Shown here one piece after another: positions 22,215-22,497 of a stretch of DNA of 22,497 nucleotides. The notes beneath the pieces are model-generated. The model worked only from the letters and a program-made list of their open reading frames with translations, was not told the DNA's origin and did not search any database. Position 1 is the stretch's first letter. Every line of letters starts with the position of its first letter. The translations under genes were made by a program, and so were the position numbers. Source of the stretch: PZPK01 sp047628385 (GTDB lineage Bacteria > Pseudomonadota > Gammaproteobacteria > Pseudomonadales > Oleiphilaceae); assembly GCA_047628385.1 (NCBI GenBank), contig JBLHVH010000031.1, positions 1 through 22,497 on the forward strand, in the 5' to 3' direction.

Positions 22215-22497
22215 TGGTCTCCTGCCTTTTTCGGCATTTAGGTGCCATGATTGAATTGTTACCAGCAATCAAGCGGGAGAAGACCAAAATGAATATTACA
22301 ACTATTGGGTTTGATATTGCAAAGCGTGTATTTCATGGTGTTTGTTGCAATTAACAAGGGCAATTAATTAAAAAAAATGTTGAGACGAGCACAAGTTCAT
22401 TCTTTTTTCCAGAGTCATCCAACTTGCCTTGTAGCTTTGGAAGCCTGTGCAACTCCACATTACTGGTCCAGAGAAAGTGAAAAGTGTGGACACACTG
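22215..22497 (+). mobile_element. Left end of an IS110-family element (runs off the window)
   Basis: Upstream of a decayed IS110 transposase start there is a subterminal inverted repeat: TGGTCTCCTGCC at 22215-22226 against GCGGGAGAAGACCA ending at 22286, with one mismatch in the matching core. A small hairpin (TGCC/GGCA, 22223-22236) lies between. IS110 elements have short or no terminal repeats and a noncoding region beside the transposase; the exact left boundary cannot be placed and may be up to about 20 bases further left. Confidence 0.6.
22289..22497 (+). pseudogene. IS110-family transposase, 5' part, decayed and cut by the window edge
   Basis: The ATG at 22289 begins MNITTIGFDIAKRVFHGVCC, the IS110 RuvC-like N-terminus with its catalytic Asp in 'GFDIAK'. 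TAA follows at codon 22 (22352-22354), then QGQLIKK in the same frame. After the A8 run at 22370-22377 the frame shifts by one, and LRRAQVHSFFQSHPTCLVAL then EACATPHYWSRE continues, which matches 'LRRxQVxxFFxxxPxCLVxxEACxxxHxWARE' including the second catalytic acidic residue. So there is one nonsense and one frameshift within the first 70 codons. The rest lies beyond the window. Confidence 0.87.

Noticed and set aside
1..22497. CRISPR array, tRNA or rRNA genes, JUMPstart/ops element, defence system
   Set aside because: No regularly spaced direct repeats, no tRNA-like or rRNA-like sequence, no recognisable JUMPstart motif upstream of the polysaccharide genes, and no nuclease or toxin-antitoxin signature was found on either strand by reading.

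Overview
The window looks like an exopolysaccharide or O-antigen type locus of an AT-rich marine gammaproteobacterium, probably Alteromonadales. That placement is an inference from the gene families and the mix of insertion sequences; no rRNA, tRNA or other taxonomic marker is present. Most of the 22.5 kb is either sugar/polysaccharide genes or insertion sequences (IS) in various states of decay.

Layout. 1-197: 3' end of a c-type cytochrome/cytochrome c peroxidase-like gene. 216-461: C-terminal scrap of a polysaccharide flippase. 673-1503: putative glycosyltransferase. 1626-2977: an IS66-type element with about 41-bp inverted repeats. 3548-5035 (-): complete oligosaccharide flippase. 5320-12141: an IS graveyard made of an IS3-family tail, an IS66-family transposase gene cut in two by a 3.27-kb IS21-family element (6022-9294; 5-bp target duplication TGGCA; rejoining the flanks restores the IS66 frame), an IS1634-family relic, and an ISAs1-family element (10894-12141). 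12307-12783: hexapeptide acetyltransferase. 12998-15950: a family-2 glycosyltransferase gene split by an IS1634-family element (13721-15478; 6-bp target duplication GTATAG) and also frameshifted at an A7 tract. 16124-16993 (-): secreted SGNH hydrolase. 17168-20635 (-): three overlapping genes for an NDP-deoxyaminosugar (2,3-dehydratase, Gfo/Idh/MocA oxidoreductase, DegT aminotransferase). 21046-21240: small membrane protein. 21275-21991 (-): 4'-phosphopantetheinyl transferase. 22215-end: left end of a decayed IS110-family element.

How the genes fit together. The flippase, glycosyltransferases, acetyltransferase and SGNH hydrolase are the usual parts of a locus that builds, exports and acetylates or deacetylates a cell-surface glycan. 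The three-gene minus-strand operon would divert a 4-keto-6-deoxy NDP-sugar into a 2-deoxy amino sugar. That chemistry is best known from actinomycete antibiotic pathways and is the most distinctive biology here. No nucleotidyltransferase or 4,6-dehydratase to supply the precursor is visible in the window.

IS decay. Five of the six transposase genes with recognisable 5' coding or substantial length (IS21 istA, split IS66, the two IS1634 genes, ISAs1, IS110) carry at least one stop or frameshift, and IstB has an altered Walker A motif. The family-2 glycosyltransferase is broken, so the locus as sequenced probably does not make its ancestral polysaccharide unless another copy exists.
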